Source: Curtobacterium flaccumfaciens (GTDB taxonomy: Bacteria; Actinomycetota; Actinomycetes; Actinomycetales; Microbacteriaceae). Taken from it: a stretch of DNA of 64,000 nt. Of this stretch, positions 53,028-59,937 are shown piece after piece. Positions within the stretch are counted from its first letter, which is position 1; each line of letters opens with the position of its first letter. The notes beneath the pieces were generated by a model. It worked only from the letters and a program-made list of their open reading frames with translations, was not told the origin of the DNA and searched no databases. The position numbers and the translations under genes are program-made. The DNA lies in assembly GCF_004361695.1 (NCBI RefSeq), contig NZ_SNVW01000003.1, positions 62,001-126,000 on the forward strand, in the 5' to 3' direction.

Positions 53028-53056
53028 AGTCCACCGTATTGACTTAATGGTGTCAA
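53028..53056 (-). promoter_or_regulatory. Mannoside operon promoter with overlapping operator
   Basis: On the minus strand TTGACA (53051-53056) and TGGACT (53028-53033) are 17 bases apart. The palindrome TTGACTTAATGGTGTCAA (53039-53056; half-sites TTGAC and GTCAA) covers the -35 in an AT-rich island. The ROK regulator at 57-58 kb is the nearest candidate repressor; that link is inference. Confidence 0.7.
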
Positions 53057-53077
53057 GAGTTTTCCGTGTCGAACCGC

Positions 53078-53190
53078 GCGGAGGAGGACGAATCGCGCAT
53101 AGGAGGGCGAATCGCGCATAGGCAGTCAGAACTTTCGACCGTCTACGCGCAGTTCGACCTCCCATCGCAGACGTGATGGGAAGGAACGTC
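53078..53190. repeat. Composite intergenic repeat, copy 2
   Basis: A doubled CGAATCGCGCATAGG stretch, a hairpin with the same loop as copy 1 (AGAACTTTC, 53128-53136) and a CCCATC/GATGGG hairpin (53161-53180) followed by AAGGAACGTC. Read on the minus strand its order matches copy 1. No CTGGAGGC box here. Confidence 0.75.
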
Positions 53191-53196
53191 TGTCCG

Positions 53197-54039
53197 TCAG
53201 CGGACCGGGGTCGCACTCCCCGTCACGGTGACGCCTCCCGACGCCGGCACGTCGACGAGCAGGATGCTCGGCCGTCCGACGTGCCGCCCCTGCCGGATCA
53301 CGACCCGGTCCCCCGGCTCGACGGCCCCGACCTCGCGCAGGTACGCCCCCGTGGACGCCGCAGCCGAGCCGGTCGCCGGGTCCTCCGTGATGCGGCTGAC
53401 CGGGAACAGGTTGCGCGCCTCGTACTCGAGCGCCGACGTCCGGTGCAGCACGGTGACGGTGCCGAACCAGCCGGCCTCGGCGTTGAGCGCGGCGAGCGGC
53501 GCCGGCGCGAACCGGAACTGGTGGAACAGCTCCTCGTCGTCGAGCACGATCACCGGGTGCCAGTTCCCGGCGAAGGACTCGAGGACCGGGAACCCCTCCG
53601 CGACGTCGTCGAGGGTGAGCCCGAGCAGCGCGAACAACCGGTCGCGGAGGTCCGGGTCGATCGGCCGCGTCGACGGCTCGACGCTCGTCATCGCGACCTG
53701 CACGCCGCCGTCGGGGCCGCTCGTGGCGTCGAGGGCCACGTTGCCCGCAGCGGTCGTGAACACCCGACGCCCGAGGCCCTCCCGCTCCGCCAGCACCACG
53801 GCGGTGGCGATCGTGGCGTGGCCGCAGAAGGGGACCTCGGCAGCGGGCGAGAAGTACCGGACGCGCTGGCCCGTGGGCGTCTGCCCGACCACGAACGCGG
53901 TCTCGGGGTAGGCCACCCGTCGGGCGATCTCGAGCATCTCGTCGTCGGAGAGCCCCGCGGCGTCGAGCACGATGCCGGCCGGGTTCCCTCCCCCGGGCTC
54001 GGAGGCGAACGCGGTGTACCGGAGGATCTCGATGCTCAC
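53197..54039 (-). CDS. PhzF-family isomerase
   Basis: 280 residues. EPGGGNPAGIVLDAAGLSDD, AYPETAFVVGQ (catalytic Glu region), EVPFCGHATIATAVVL and the C-terminal EDPATGSAAASTGAYL are diagnostic. PhzF folds isomerise varied metabolites; no phenazine genes are nearby, so the substrate is unknown. TAGCGT (54046-54051) lies six bases before the GTG. Confidence 0.9.
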   Translation of the reverse strand: MSIEILRYTAFASEPGGGNPAGIVLDAAGLSDDEMLEIARRVAYPETAFVVGQTPTGQRVRYFSPAAEVPFCGHATIATAVVLAEREGLGRRVFTTAAGNVALDATSGPDGGVQVAMTSVEPSTRPIDPDLRDRLFALLGLTLDDVAEGFPVLESFAGNWHPVIVLDDEELFHQFRFAPAPLAALNAEAGWFGTVTVLHRTSALEYEARNLFPVSRITEDPATGSAAASTGAYLREVGAVEPGDRVVIRQGRHVGRPSILLVDVPASGGVTVTGSATPVR

Positions 54040-54125
54040 CCGTCGACGCTACCGCCGCCGGGCGAGCCGCCGCGCGTGCCGATCCCCCGCGCGTGGCCCG
54101 CAGGCGCGCCCGGGCGCCGGGGTCG

Positions 54126-54182
54126 TTCCGCGCGTGGGAGGACGTACCGCGCGTGGGAGGACGTTCCGCGCGTGGGAGGACG
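54126..54182 (+). repeat. 19-bp tandem repeat x3
   Basis: Units TTCCGCGCGTGGGAGGACG, TACCGCGCGTGGGAGGACG and TTCCGCGCGTGGGAGGACG, directly abutting composite repeat copy 3. Confidence 0.95.
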
Positions 54183-54184
54183 GG

Positions 54185-54306
54185 AGTTCCTGCCTCCCAT
54201 GCCCGATTCGGCCTTCCATCCCGCGTGCGATGGGCAGGAACGTCACGACGCGACGGGCGACGGCCTGGAGGCGCGGGGCGGGCTGGCACCGCGCCTCCAG
54301 GCCGTC
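54185..54306. repeat. Composite intergenic repeat, copy 3, with paired boxes
   Basis: On the minus strand: CTGGAGGC-type box, GACGTTCCTGCCCAT, GATGGAAGGCCGAATCGGGC, then ATGGGAGGCAGGAAC, matching copy 1 in order. At 54259-54276 and 54289-54306 an 18-bp perfect inverted repeat is formed by two opposed CTGGAGGCGCG boxes around a 12-base loop. Confidence 0.85.
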
Positions 54307-54424
54307 AGCCGGTCACCCCCAGGGCGCCGGGCCGACGCGCGCGCACCTGGAACGACAGCGTCGTCGTCGGACGACAGCGACGGAGTCGCTCCTCACGGGG
54401 CGCGATGTCCCGCGCGCGCAACGG

Positions 54425-54462
54425 ACGACGTCCCCGTCGTCGTGCGACGACGGGGACGTCGT
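54425..54462 (-). terminator. Terminator of the lamin-tail gene
   Basis: 18-bp arms (54425-54442 with 54445-54462) around two bases, 18 bases past the stop. Flanks match those of the pstB palindrome while the stem differs. Confidence 0.85.
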
Positions 54463-54480
54463 TCGGAGTCGGCGCTCCGA

Positions 54481-56865
54481 CTACGCCGCGCGCACCGTGC
54501 GCCGGCGACGCACCACGAGCACCCCGACACCGGCGGCGAGGAGCAGCAGCGCCGCCGCGATCCCGGCGGACAGGTCGGCGCCCGTGAACGCGAGCTCCCC
54601 CGTGACCGGGTCGATCGTGATCGTGGTCCAGCCCAGCACCGAGCCGTCGGCAGCCGTGACCACGATGCGGTGCAGCCCCGCGGGCGCATCCTCGGGGATG
54701 GTCACCGAGACCGTGCCGTCGGCGGCGACCGTCACCGTGCCGAGCAGCGTCGGGGTCGAGAACAGCCACACGCTGACCCGGTCACCGGCGTACTGGGTGC
54801 CGACGCCGATGGTGATCGTCGCTCCCGGGCGGGCCGAGGTCGGCGCGGAGACCGAGCCGCGGGTGCCGTCGGTGAGCGACGACTCCGAGGGGGCGACCGG
54901 CGCGGGCGGGGACGACGGCGAGCCCGACGGCACCGGCGCGGGGGTCGGCACCGGCGTCGGCCCGGGGGTCGGGCCGGTCCCGCCACCACCCGGCGTCGAC
55001 CCACCGTCGCCCGGCGTCGGGTCCGTGCCCTCGTCCGTGCACGGGTAGGTCCCCGTCCGCAACGAGAAGCCGTCGGTGTCGTTGTCGTCGGCGTAGAAGG
55101 TGGCACGGGCCCCCGCGGTGCAGACCCCGGAGATCGCGAAGCCCTCGTTCGCCAGGGTGCGGTCGGCCGCGGACGGTGCCTCGTGGACGGCCGTCGCGGT
55201 GAAGGCCCCGTCGCGCACCTCGAACAGCGCCGTGCGACCGGAGCACGCCTCGTCGCAGACCACCCAGAGCGCGTCGAGCGTCGGGTCGAACTGCACGTCG
55301 GCGACCAGGGCGAACGGCGTCGCGATGGTGGCCACCCGCTGGGACGAACCGTCGTCCATCAGGGCGTAGGCGTACACGCTCGCGGTCCCCTCGACCCCGA
55401 CGAAGAACAGCCCGCCACCGTGCCCGGCGTAGGTCGACGGCGTGTACGCAGCGCCGGTGTGCTCGTCCGCGAAGCCGTGCGCGGTGAGCCAGGAGTCCGG
55501 GATCCAGGTGACGCCCTCCAGGCCGGAGTTCGCGCCGAGCCCGGGGAAGTCCGCCGCGAGGTTCCACTCGTCGGTGGCGTTCAACGTCTGCTGCGAGCCG
55601 TCGGTGGTGGCGAAGCGCAGGACCGCGGGGCGGCTCGTCTTGGAGACGTCGTTGTCGCGCTCGGTGGAGACGTAGACCGCACCAGGGTCGTCGGCCGTGA
55701 CGGTCACGCCCTCGGCGTCGGGCGTTCCCGATCCGTCGGCGTAGTGGAGCTCCGTGCCGGCGGCGTTCGTCGGACTCCAGCCGCCCTTCCCGTCGGAGAC
55801 GATGCGGTAGAGCAGCCCGTCGCCGTTCTGCACGGCCCACAGCTGCCCGTCGGCCGAGGTCGGCGACGTCGTCCAGTCGAGGCCGCTCAGGTCGCCCGTG
55901 AAGGTGTCCTCGTCGTCGAGCACCGTCTCGTCCGGGCCGCCGGGCCAGGGCTCGGCGGTCACGACGCCGGCGAAGCGGTTCGCCGTGCCCTTGGTGGGCT
56001 CCGACGTCTCAGCGAAGGCTCCGGTGCCGTCGGGGTTCCGGCCGTACGTCGTCGCCGCGTGCGCGGTCCACGAGTACGCGTCCACGAGCTGCCCGCGCGG
56101 GTCGAACAGTCGCGCCGAGTCCGCCTTGCCGAGGCCGAAGCCGAAGTCCGCCTCGTCGAGCACGGTGAAGCCGCCGGGCGCCACGGTCGTGCCGGCCGGG
56201 ATCGCGTACGCGTGGTCGGCGGTGTCCTCGCTGTCACGGAGCACGTACCCGGCGAGGGACACCGCGGTCGTGCCGGTGTTCGTCAGCTCGACCCAGTCGC
56301 CGGGGGTGCCGTCCTGCGACTCGACCTCGTTGATGCGCACCGGCGAGGAGCAGTCGTTCGCCGCACCCTTGGTGGAGGCGGTGGTGTCGACGAGCACGCC
56401 GGAGCCGTCCGGGCAGCTGCCGTACGTCACCGCGGCGTGGGCCGTCCACGAGTACCGCAGGGCCAGGTCGCCCGCACGGTCGTACAGCCGCACGGTGTCC
56501 GCGCCGCCGAGCCCGAAGTCGAACCCGGGGGCGGTGGCGGACTCCTGGTCGACGACGAAGTACCCGCCCGCGGCGATCGTCGACCCGGCAGGCAGGACGT
56601 ACGCGTCGTGCGAGCTGTCGTCGTCGAGGAACGCGTACCCGGACAGGTCGATCGTGGCGGCGCTCGTGTTCCGCAGTTCGACCCAGTCGGTGTCGTCGCC
56701 GTTCGACTCGACCTCGTTGACGACGAGGCCGTCCGCGGCGGTCGTGCCGACGCTCGGGTCGTCGTCGCCGACGGCAGCGGTGGCTGGGGAGGCCGTCATG
56801 ACGCCGGCGGCGACGACGAGGCCGGCCGCGACTGAGGCGACGGAGCGCAGGGCACGGGAACGCAT
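54481..56865 (-). CDS. Cell-wall-anchored lamin-tail-domain protein
   Basis: 794 residues. Signal peptide (RALRSVASVAAGLVVAAGVMTA), two lamin-tail domains (VVNEVESNGDDTDWVELRN and VRINEVESQDGTPGDWVELT, each about 125 residues), a beta-propeller-like region (SADGQLWAVQNGDGLLYRIV, ADDPGAVYVSTERDN, LEGVTWIPDSWLTAHGF, DALWVVCDEACSGRTAL), a Pro/Gly/Thr linker, a small Ig-like domain and the sorting signal LAFTG (758-762) with membrane helix and RRRR tail. LAxTG is used by class E sortases. ATG 56865 is right: codons upstream are the translation of tandem repeats. Binding partner unknown. Confidence 0.87.
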   Translation of the reverse strand: MRSRALRSVASVAAGLVVAAGVMTASPATAAVGDDDPSVGTTAADGLVVNEVESNGDDTDWVELRNTSAATIDLSGYAFLDDDSSHDAYVLPAGSTIAAGGYFVVDQESATAPGFDFGLGGADTVRLYDRAGDLALRYSWTAHAAVTYGSCPDGSGVLVDTTASTKGAANDCSSPVRINEVESQDGTPGDWVELTNTGTTAVSLAGYVLRDSEDTADHAYAIPAGTTVAPGGFTVLDEADFGFGLGKADSARLFDPRGQLVDAYSWTAHAATTYGRNPDGTGAFAETSEPTKGTANRFAGVVTAEPWPGGPDETVLDDEDTFTGDLSGLDWTTSPTSADGQLWAVQNGDGLLYRIVSDGKGGWSPTNAAGTELHYADGSGTPDAEGVTVTADDPGAVYVSTERDNDVSKTSRPAVLRFATTDGSQQTLNATDEWNLAADFPGLGANSGLEGVTWIPDSWLTAHGFADEHTGAAYTPSTYAGHGGGLFFVGVEGTASVYAYALMDDGSSQRVATIATPFALVADVQFDPTLDALWVVCDEACSGRTALFEVRDGAFTATAVHEAPSAADRTLANEGFAISGVCTAGARATFYADDNDTDGFSLRTGTYPCTDEGTDPTPGDGGSTPGGGGTGPTPGPTPVPTPAPVPSGSPSSPPAPVAPSESSLTDGTRGSVSAPTSARPGATITIGVGTQYAGDRVSVWLFSTPTLLGTVTVAADGTVSVTIPEDAPAGLHRIVVTAADGSVLGWTTITIDPVTGELAFTGADLSAGIAAALLLLAAGVGVLVVRRRRTVRAA

Positions 56866-57000
56866 GCAGGGTCCTTCTCGGGCAGATCGGGGGGGGGACC
56901 TGCACGACTGTTCAGCATCCGGGCGTCCGGACGGTGGCGTCCAGGTGAACGACAGGTGCTGCCCACGGCTGCCGGGAGGCGCGGCGCAGCCCCGCCCCAC

Positions 57001-57111
57001 GGGTCCGGCCCGACGGTGGTCGGGTCCACCCCGCCGCCGGTCCGGCCCGACGGTGGCCGGGTCCACCCCGCCGCGGGTCCGGCCCGACGGTGGTCGGGTC
57101 CGCCCCGCCGC
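57001..57111 (+). repeat. 37-bp tandem repeat x3
   Basis: Units start at 57001, 57039 and 57075 (38, 36 and 37 bases), each with TCCGGCCCGACGGTGG, one variable base, then CGGGTCC. Non-coding, between the lamin-tail gene and the ROK gene. Confidence 0.92.
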
Positions 57112-57136
57112 GGGCCCACCGCGGCGGCCCCCGGGA

Positions 57137-58387
57137 TCAGCGCCGGATGAGGAGTGCGCTCGCGCGGGGGGACAGCGCGGCGTCGAGCACGAGGCACGCC
57201 GCACCCACCGCGGCGACGTCGGCGCCGCGGTCGCTCTCGTCGACCACCACCGGGTGCTTCGGGACGAGCAGCGGCGAGTCGACGATCGCCGTCCGAGCCG
57301 CCGGCAGCGCGACGCTCGACACCCGCGACCAGAACGGACCGCCGAAGACCACGCGGTCCATGTCGAGCAGGTTCACGATGAGGACGACCGCGTTGCCCAT
57401 GACCACGCCGGCGTCCTGCGCGAGACCGATGGCCGTGGGGTCCCCGGCCTCGATCGCTGCCGACAGCTCGTCCCACGCCCGGTCGACCTCGGCCACCCCG
57501 TCACCGGCGGCCTCGCCGGAGAGGGCCAGACCGCGCGAGCGTGCGACCTGCACGAGCCGGTCCGGTGCGACGGCGGCCCCGACCTCGCCCCGGGTCCCGG
57601 CGCTGTCCGGGGTGCCGGCGAGGGCGCCCTGGTCGACCATGATGTGGCCGGCGTCGCCCGCGTTCGAGCCGACGCCGCGCACGGGTTCGTGGTCGACGAC
57701 GAGGCCGACGCCGAACCCGGTGCCGAAGTACACGAAGGCGAAGTTCCGCGCCGAGGACTCCCCCGCCAGGAACATCTCGCCGACGACCGCGGCCGTGACG
57801 TCCTTCTCGAGCAGCACCGGGTAGCCGGTGGCCTCGGCGAGCGCGTCGCGCAGCGGGACGTCCCGCCACCGCGGCAGGAACGGCGGGTCGAGCACCACGC
57901 CGGCGTCGACGTCGATCGGGCCGGGGCTGGCGATGCCCACGCCGAGCACCGCGTCGACGTCGATCTCCGCGTCGGTGACGAGCCGGTCGACGGCGGTGGC
58001 GATGGTCCGGACCACCTCGGACGGGTCGTCCGCGGTCGGCGTGGAGGTCGTCGACGACGCGACGACGGTGCCGGCGAGGTCGAGCAGCACGTAGGTGACG
58101 ACGGCCGGGTCGACGTGCACCCCGACGGCGTACCGGCTGCCGGCCTCGAGCCGGAGGATGGTGCGGGGCTTGCCGCGCCCGGACACGACCGTGCCGGACT
58201 CCGCGATCATCCCCGCCTCGATGAGGAACCGCGTGACGTTCGAGACCGTCTGCGCGCTGAGGCCGGTGCGCGACGCGAGCTCCACACGGCTGAGCCCGTC
58301 GGGCGAGCGGCGCACCGCGTCGAGCACGACGGTGCGGTTGAACCCGCCGATCGACGGGAGGTTCGCCCCACGCCGATGTTCTGCCAT
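57137..58387 (-). CDS. ROK-family transcriptional regulator
   Basis: 416 residues. N-terminal winged helix (NRTVVLDAVRRSPDGLSRVELASRTGLSAQTVSNVTRFLIEAGM) and a sugar-kinase-like ROK domain (YAVGVHVDPAVVTYVLLDLAG, GVGIASPGPIDVDAGVV, FAFVYFGTGFGVGLVVD, GDAGHIMVDQGA). The zinc-binding cysteine cluster that normally follows GH is absent. TATGGT (58394-58399) lies six bases before the ATG. Likely senses a sugar; the mannoside operon 4 kb away is a reasonable target. Confidence 0.88.
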   Translation of the reverse strand: MAEHRRGANLPSIGGFNRTVVLDAVRRSPDGLSRVELASRTGLSAQTVSNVTRFLIEAGMIAESGTVVSGRGKPRTILRLEAGSRYAVGVHVDPAVVTYVLLDLAGTVVASSTTSTPTADDPSEVVRTIATAVDRLVTDAEIDVDAVLGVGIASPGPIDVDAGVVLDPPFLPRWRDVPLRDALAEATGYPVLLEKDVTAAVVGEMFLAGESSARNFAFVYFGTGFGVGLVVDHEPVRGVGSNAGDAGHIMVDQGALAGTPDSAGTRGEVGAAVAPDRLVQVARSRGLALSGEAAGDGVAEVDRAWDELSAAIEAGDPTAIGLAQDAGVVMGNAVVLIVNLLDMDRVVFGGPFWSRVSSVALPAARTAIVDSPLLVPKHPVVVDESDRGADVAAVGAACLVLDAALSPRASALLIRR

Positions 58388-58471
58388 GCCGCGACCATAC
58401 CGCGCCGTCGTCGCCGCAACGGTGCGGTATCGGTCTCCCCGTCACGCTGGCCCCCGGACGGGTCGCACCGT

Positions 58472-58484
58472 TAGCCTGAGCGGC
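58472..58484 (+). promoter_or_regulatory. Leaderless -10 of the GNAT gene
   Basis: TAGCCT (58472-58477), seven bases, then the ATG at 58485; no Shine-Dalgarno sequence in between. Confidence 0.6.
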
Positions 58485-58940
58485 ATGACGGACCTCCGCC
58501 TCGAAGAACTCTCCGCCTCGACCGCTGCCGCGGCCAACTCCCTCACGCTCAAGCCCGGGCAGGAGCAGTTCGTCCAGCCGACGACCTACGGCGTCGCGGA
58601 GTCCGACGTGAAGCCGAGCTCCGCGTGGACCCGTGTTGTGCTCGACGGCGACGAGGTCGTCGGCATGATCATCGGCACCTTCGACCAGGACAACTCCGAA
58701 GAAGAGCTGCGCAGCGCCATCTGGCGCGTGAACGTGTCCGCGACGGCGCAGGGTCGTGGCGTCGGGCGCTTCGCCGTGCACGGCCTGGCGGACGAAGCAC
58801 GAAGCCGTGGGCTCGAGCGCCTGACGGTCGTGTACGAGCCGGGTGGCGACGACAGCCCCGAGGCGTTCTTCCGTGCCGTCGGGTTCGAGGTCGTCCGTGA
58901 GACCCAGTACGGCGACCACTTCGCGGTCCTGACGCTCTAG
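58485..58940 (+). CDS. GNAT-family N-acetyltransferase
   Basis: 151 residues. Core IWRVNVSATAQGRGVGRFAVHGLADEARSRG binds acetyl-CoA; GDDSPEAFFRAVGFEVV completes the fold. Beginning LEELSASTAAAANSLTLKPG resembles diamine/spermidine acetyltransferase-like proteins, but the substrate is open. Two bases before the alkyltransferase-like gene, so co-transcribed. Confidence 0.87.
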   Translation: MTDLRLEELSASTAAAANSLTLKPGQEQFVQPTTYGVAESDVKPSSAWTRVVLDGDEVVGMIIGTFDQDNSEEELRSAIWRVNVSATAQGRGVGRFAVHGLADEARSRGLERLTVVYEPGGDDSPEAFFRAVGFEVVRETQYGDHFAVLTL

Positions 58941-58942
58941 CG

Positions 58943-59338
58943 GTGCCCGAGGACGACGCGGTCGACCAGGGCGGCGCGGTCGACCAGGGCGGTTCGGTCG
59001 ACCAGGGCGACGGCGCTCCGGTCGACTTCGGCGCCGCCGTCGCCGAGGTGGTCCGGCTCATCCCGGCCGGACACGTCATGACGTACGGCGACGTCGCGGC
59101 GGCGCTCGGCTCCCGCGCCTCCCGTGCCGTCGGCAAGGTGATGGCCCACGAGGGTGCCGACCTGCCGTGGTGGCGCGTGGTCCGGTCCGGCGGCCTGCCA
59201 CCGGTCCACCACGAGGCCCGGGCGCACGAGCACTACCGCGCCGAGGGCACGCCGCTCGTGCAGGGGACGACCGCCTGGAGGATCGACATGCGTCGTGCGC
59301 GCTGGTCGCCCGCCACGGATGCGGACGACCCGTTCTGA
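58943..59338 (+). CDS. Alkyltransferase-like (MGMT-family) DNA-binding protein
   Basis: 131 residues. RLIPAGHVMTYGDVAAALGSRASRAVGKVM is the MGMT DNA-binding helix region; the active-site PCHR is replaced by LPWWRVVR, so it cannot accept alkyl groups and fits the ATL class that flags alkylated bases for excision repair. The N-terminus carries a threefold six-residue repeat (58958-59011; AVDQGG) unusual for the family. GTG 58943 is the first start; a later one is possible. Confidence 0.85.
   Translation: MPEDDAVDQGGAVDQGGSVDQGDGAPVDFGAAVAEVVRLIPAGHVMTYGDVAAALGSRASRAVGKVMAHEGADLPWWRVVRSGGLPPVHHEARAHEHYRAEGTPLVQGTTAWRIDMRRARWSPATDADDPF
58958..59011 (+). repeat. 18-bp tandem repeat x3 inside the ATL gene
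   Basis: Three 18-base units with core CGGTCGACCAGGGCG, in frame, encoding AVDQGG, AVDQGG and SVDQGD. Confidence 0.95.
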
Positions 59339-59360
59339 CCGCTCACCGAACGAGGCGGCC

Positions 59361-59405
59361 CAGGTCGACGCGGCTCAGATCGACGCGGCTCAGATCGACG
59401 CGGCT
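59361..59405 (+). repeat. 15-bp tandem repeat x3 at the DUF805 gene end
   Basis: CAGGTCGACGCGGCT once and CAGATCGACGCGGCT twice, ending on the DUF805 stop codon. Between convergent genes, where a terminator would be expected; these units form no strong hairpin. Confidence 0.92.
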
Positions 59406-59830
59406 CAGGCGTCGAACCGGGCGCCCTTCGGGTTCGACGGCAGCAGGAACATGACGAACAGCACGAGCGACCCGATGCCGACCAGGACGTGCAGGAACTG
59501 CCAGAAGCCGGACAGGTTCGCGTCGTGCAGGCGTCGGGCGCCGAGGGCGAGCGAGCCGATCAGCGTCGCGAGCACCCACAGCATGAACAGGTAGGACCCG
59601 ACCGGGTTCTCGAGCACCGGGGTGTTCGGTGTGAACACCTGCGGCACGAGCTGCAGCACGAGCCCGATGGCGAACGACGTGATCCACCACCACCAGAACT
59701 CGGAGCGGGACGCCCGTCCGGTGAAGACCGTGTACTTCCGCCAGAACCGTCGGACGGCCTCGGCGAAGGGTGCCCCGTAGAAGGGGTCGCGCAGGGCGAC
59801 GCCGCCGGGCTGCACGCTGTCGTTGCTCAT
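59405..59830 (-). CDS. DUF805 membrane protein
   Basis: 141 residues. FWRKYTVFTGRASRSEFWWWWITSF is the DUF805 hallmark, followed by membrane helices (IGLVLQLVPQVF, YLFMLWVLATLIGSLALGARRLHD, FLHVLVGIGSLVLFVMFLL). Function unknown. Confidence 0.92.
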   Translation of the reverse strand: MSNDSVQPGGVALRDPFYGAPFAEAVRRFWRKYTVFTGRASRSEFWWWWITSFAIGLVLQLVPQVFTPNTPVLENPVGSYLFMLWVLATLIGSLALGARRLHDANLSGFWQFLHVLVGIGSLVLFVMFLLPSNPKGARFDA

Positions 59831-59850
59831 GGGTCAAGCCAACCACGTGG

Positions 59851-59911
59851 AACCACGAATCCGACGTGGAACCAGCGCGAGTGCGTGGTTCCACGTCGGA
59901 TTCGTGGTTCG
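59851..59911. terminator. 25-bp perfect inverted repeat
   Basis: 59851-59875 pairs fully with 59887-59911; loop GCGCGAGTGCG. Lies between the ABC exporter stop and the DUF805 start, both on the minus strand, so it probably ends the exporter operon. Confidence 0.9.
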
Positions 59912-59937
59912 TCGTCCGGGCCGCTCGACGATGGCCG

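Larger units (their letters stand above)
54040..54480. other. 441-base intergenic region made of repeats and hairpins
   Basis: Contains the PhzF promoter, a 19-bp tandem repeat, composite repeat copy 3, an 18-bp inverted pair of CTGGAGGCGCG boxes, a conserved box (about 54352-54392) and the terminator of the large lamin-tail gene. No credible protein gene. Confidence 0.85.

Noticed and set aside
53197..54039. Phenazine biosynthesis gene phzF
   Set aside because: No other phz gene is present; PhzF-fold proteins are widespread with other roles.
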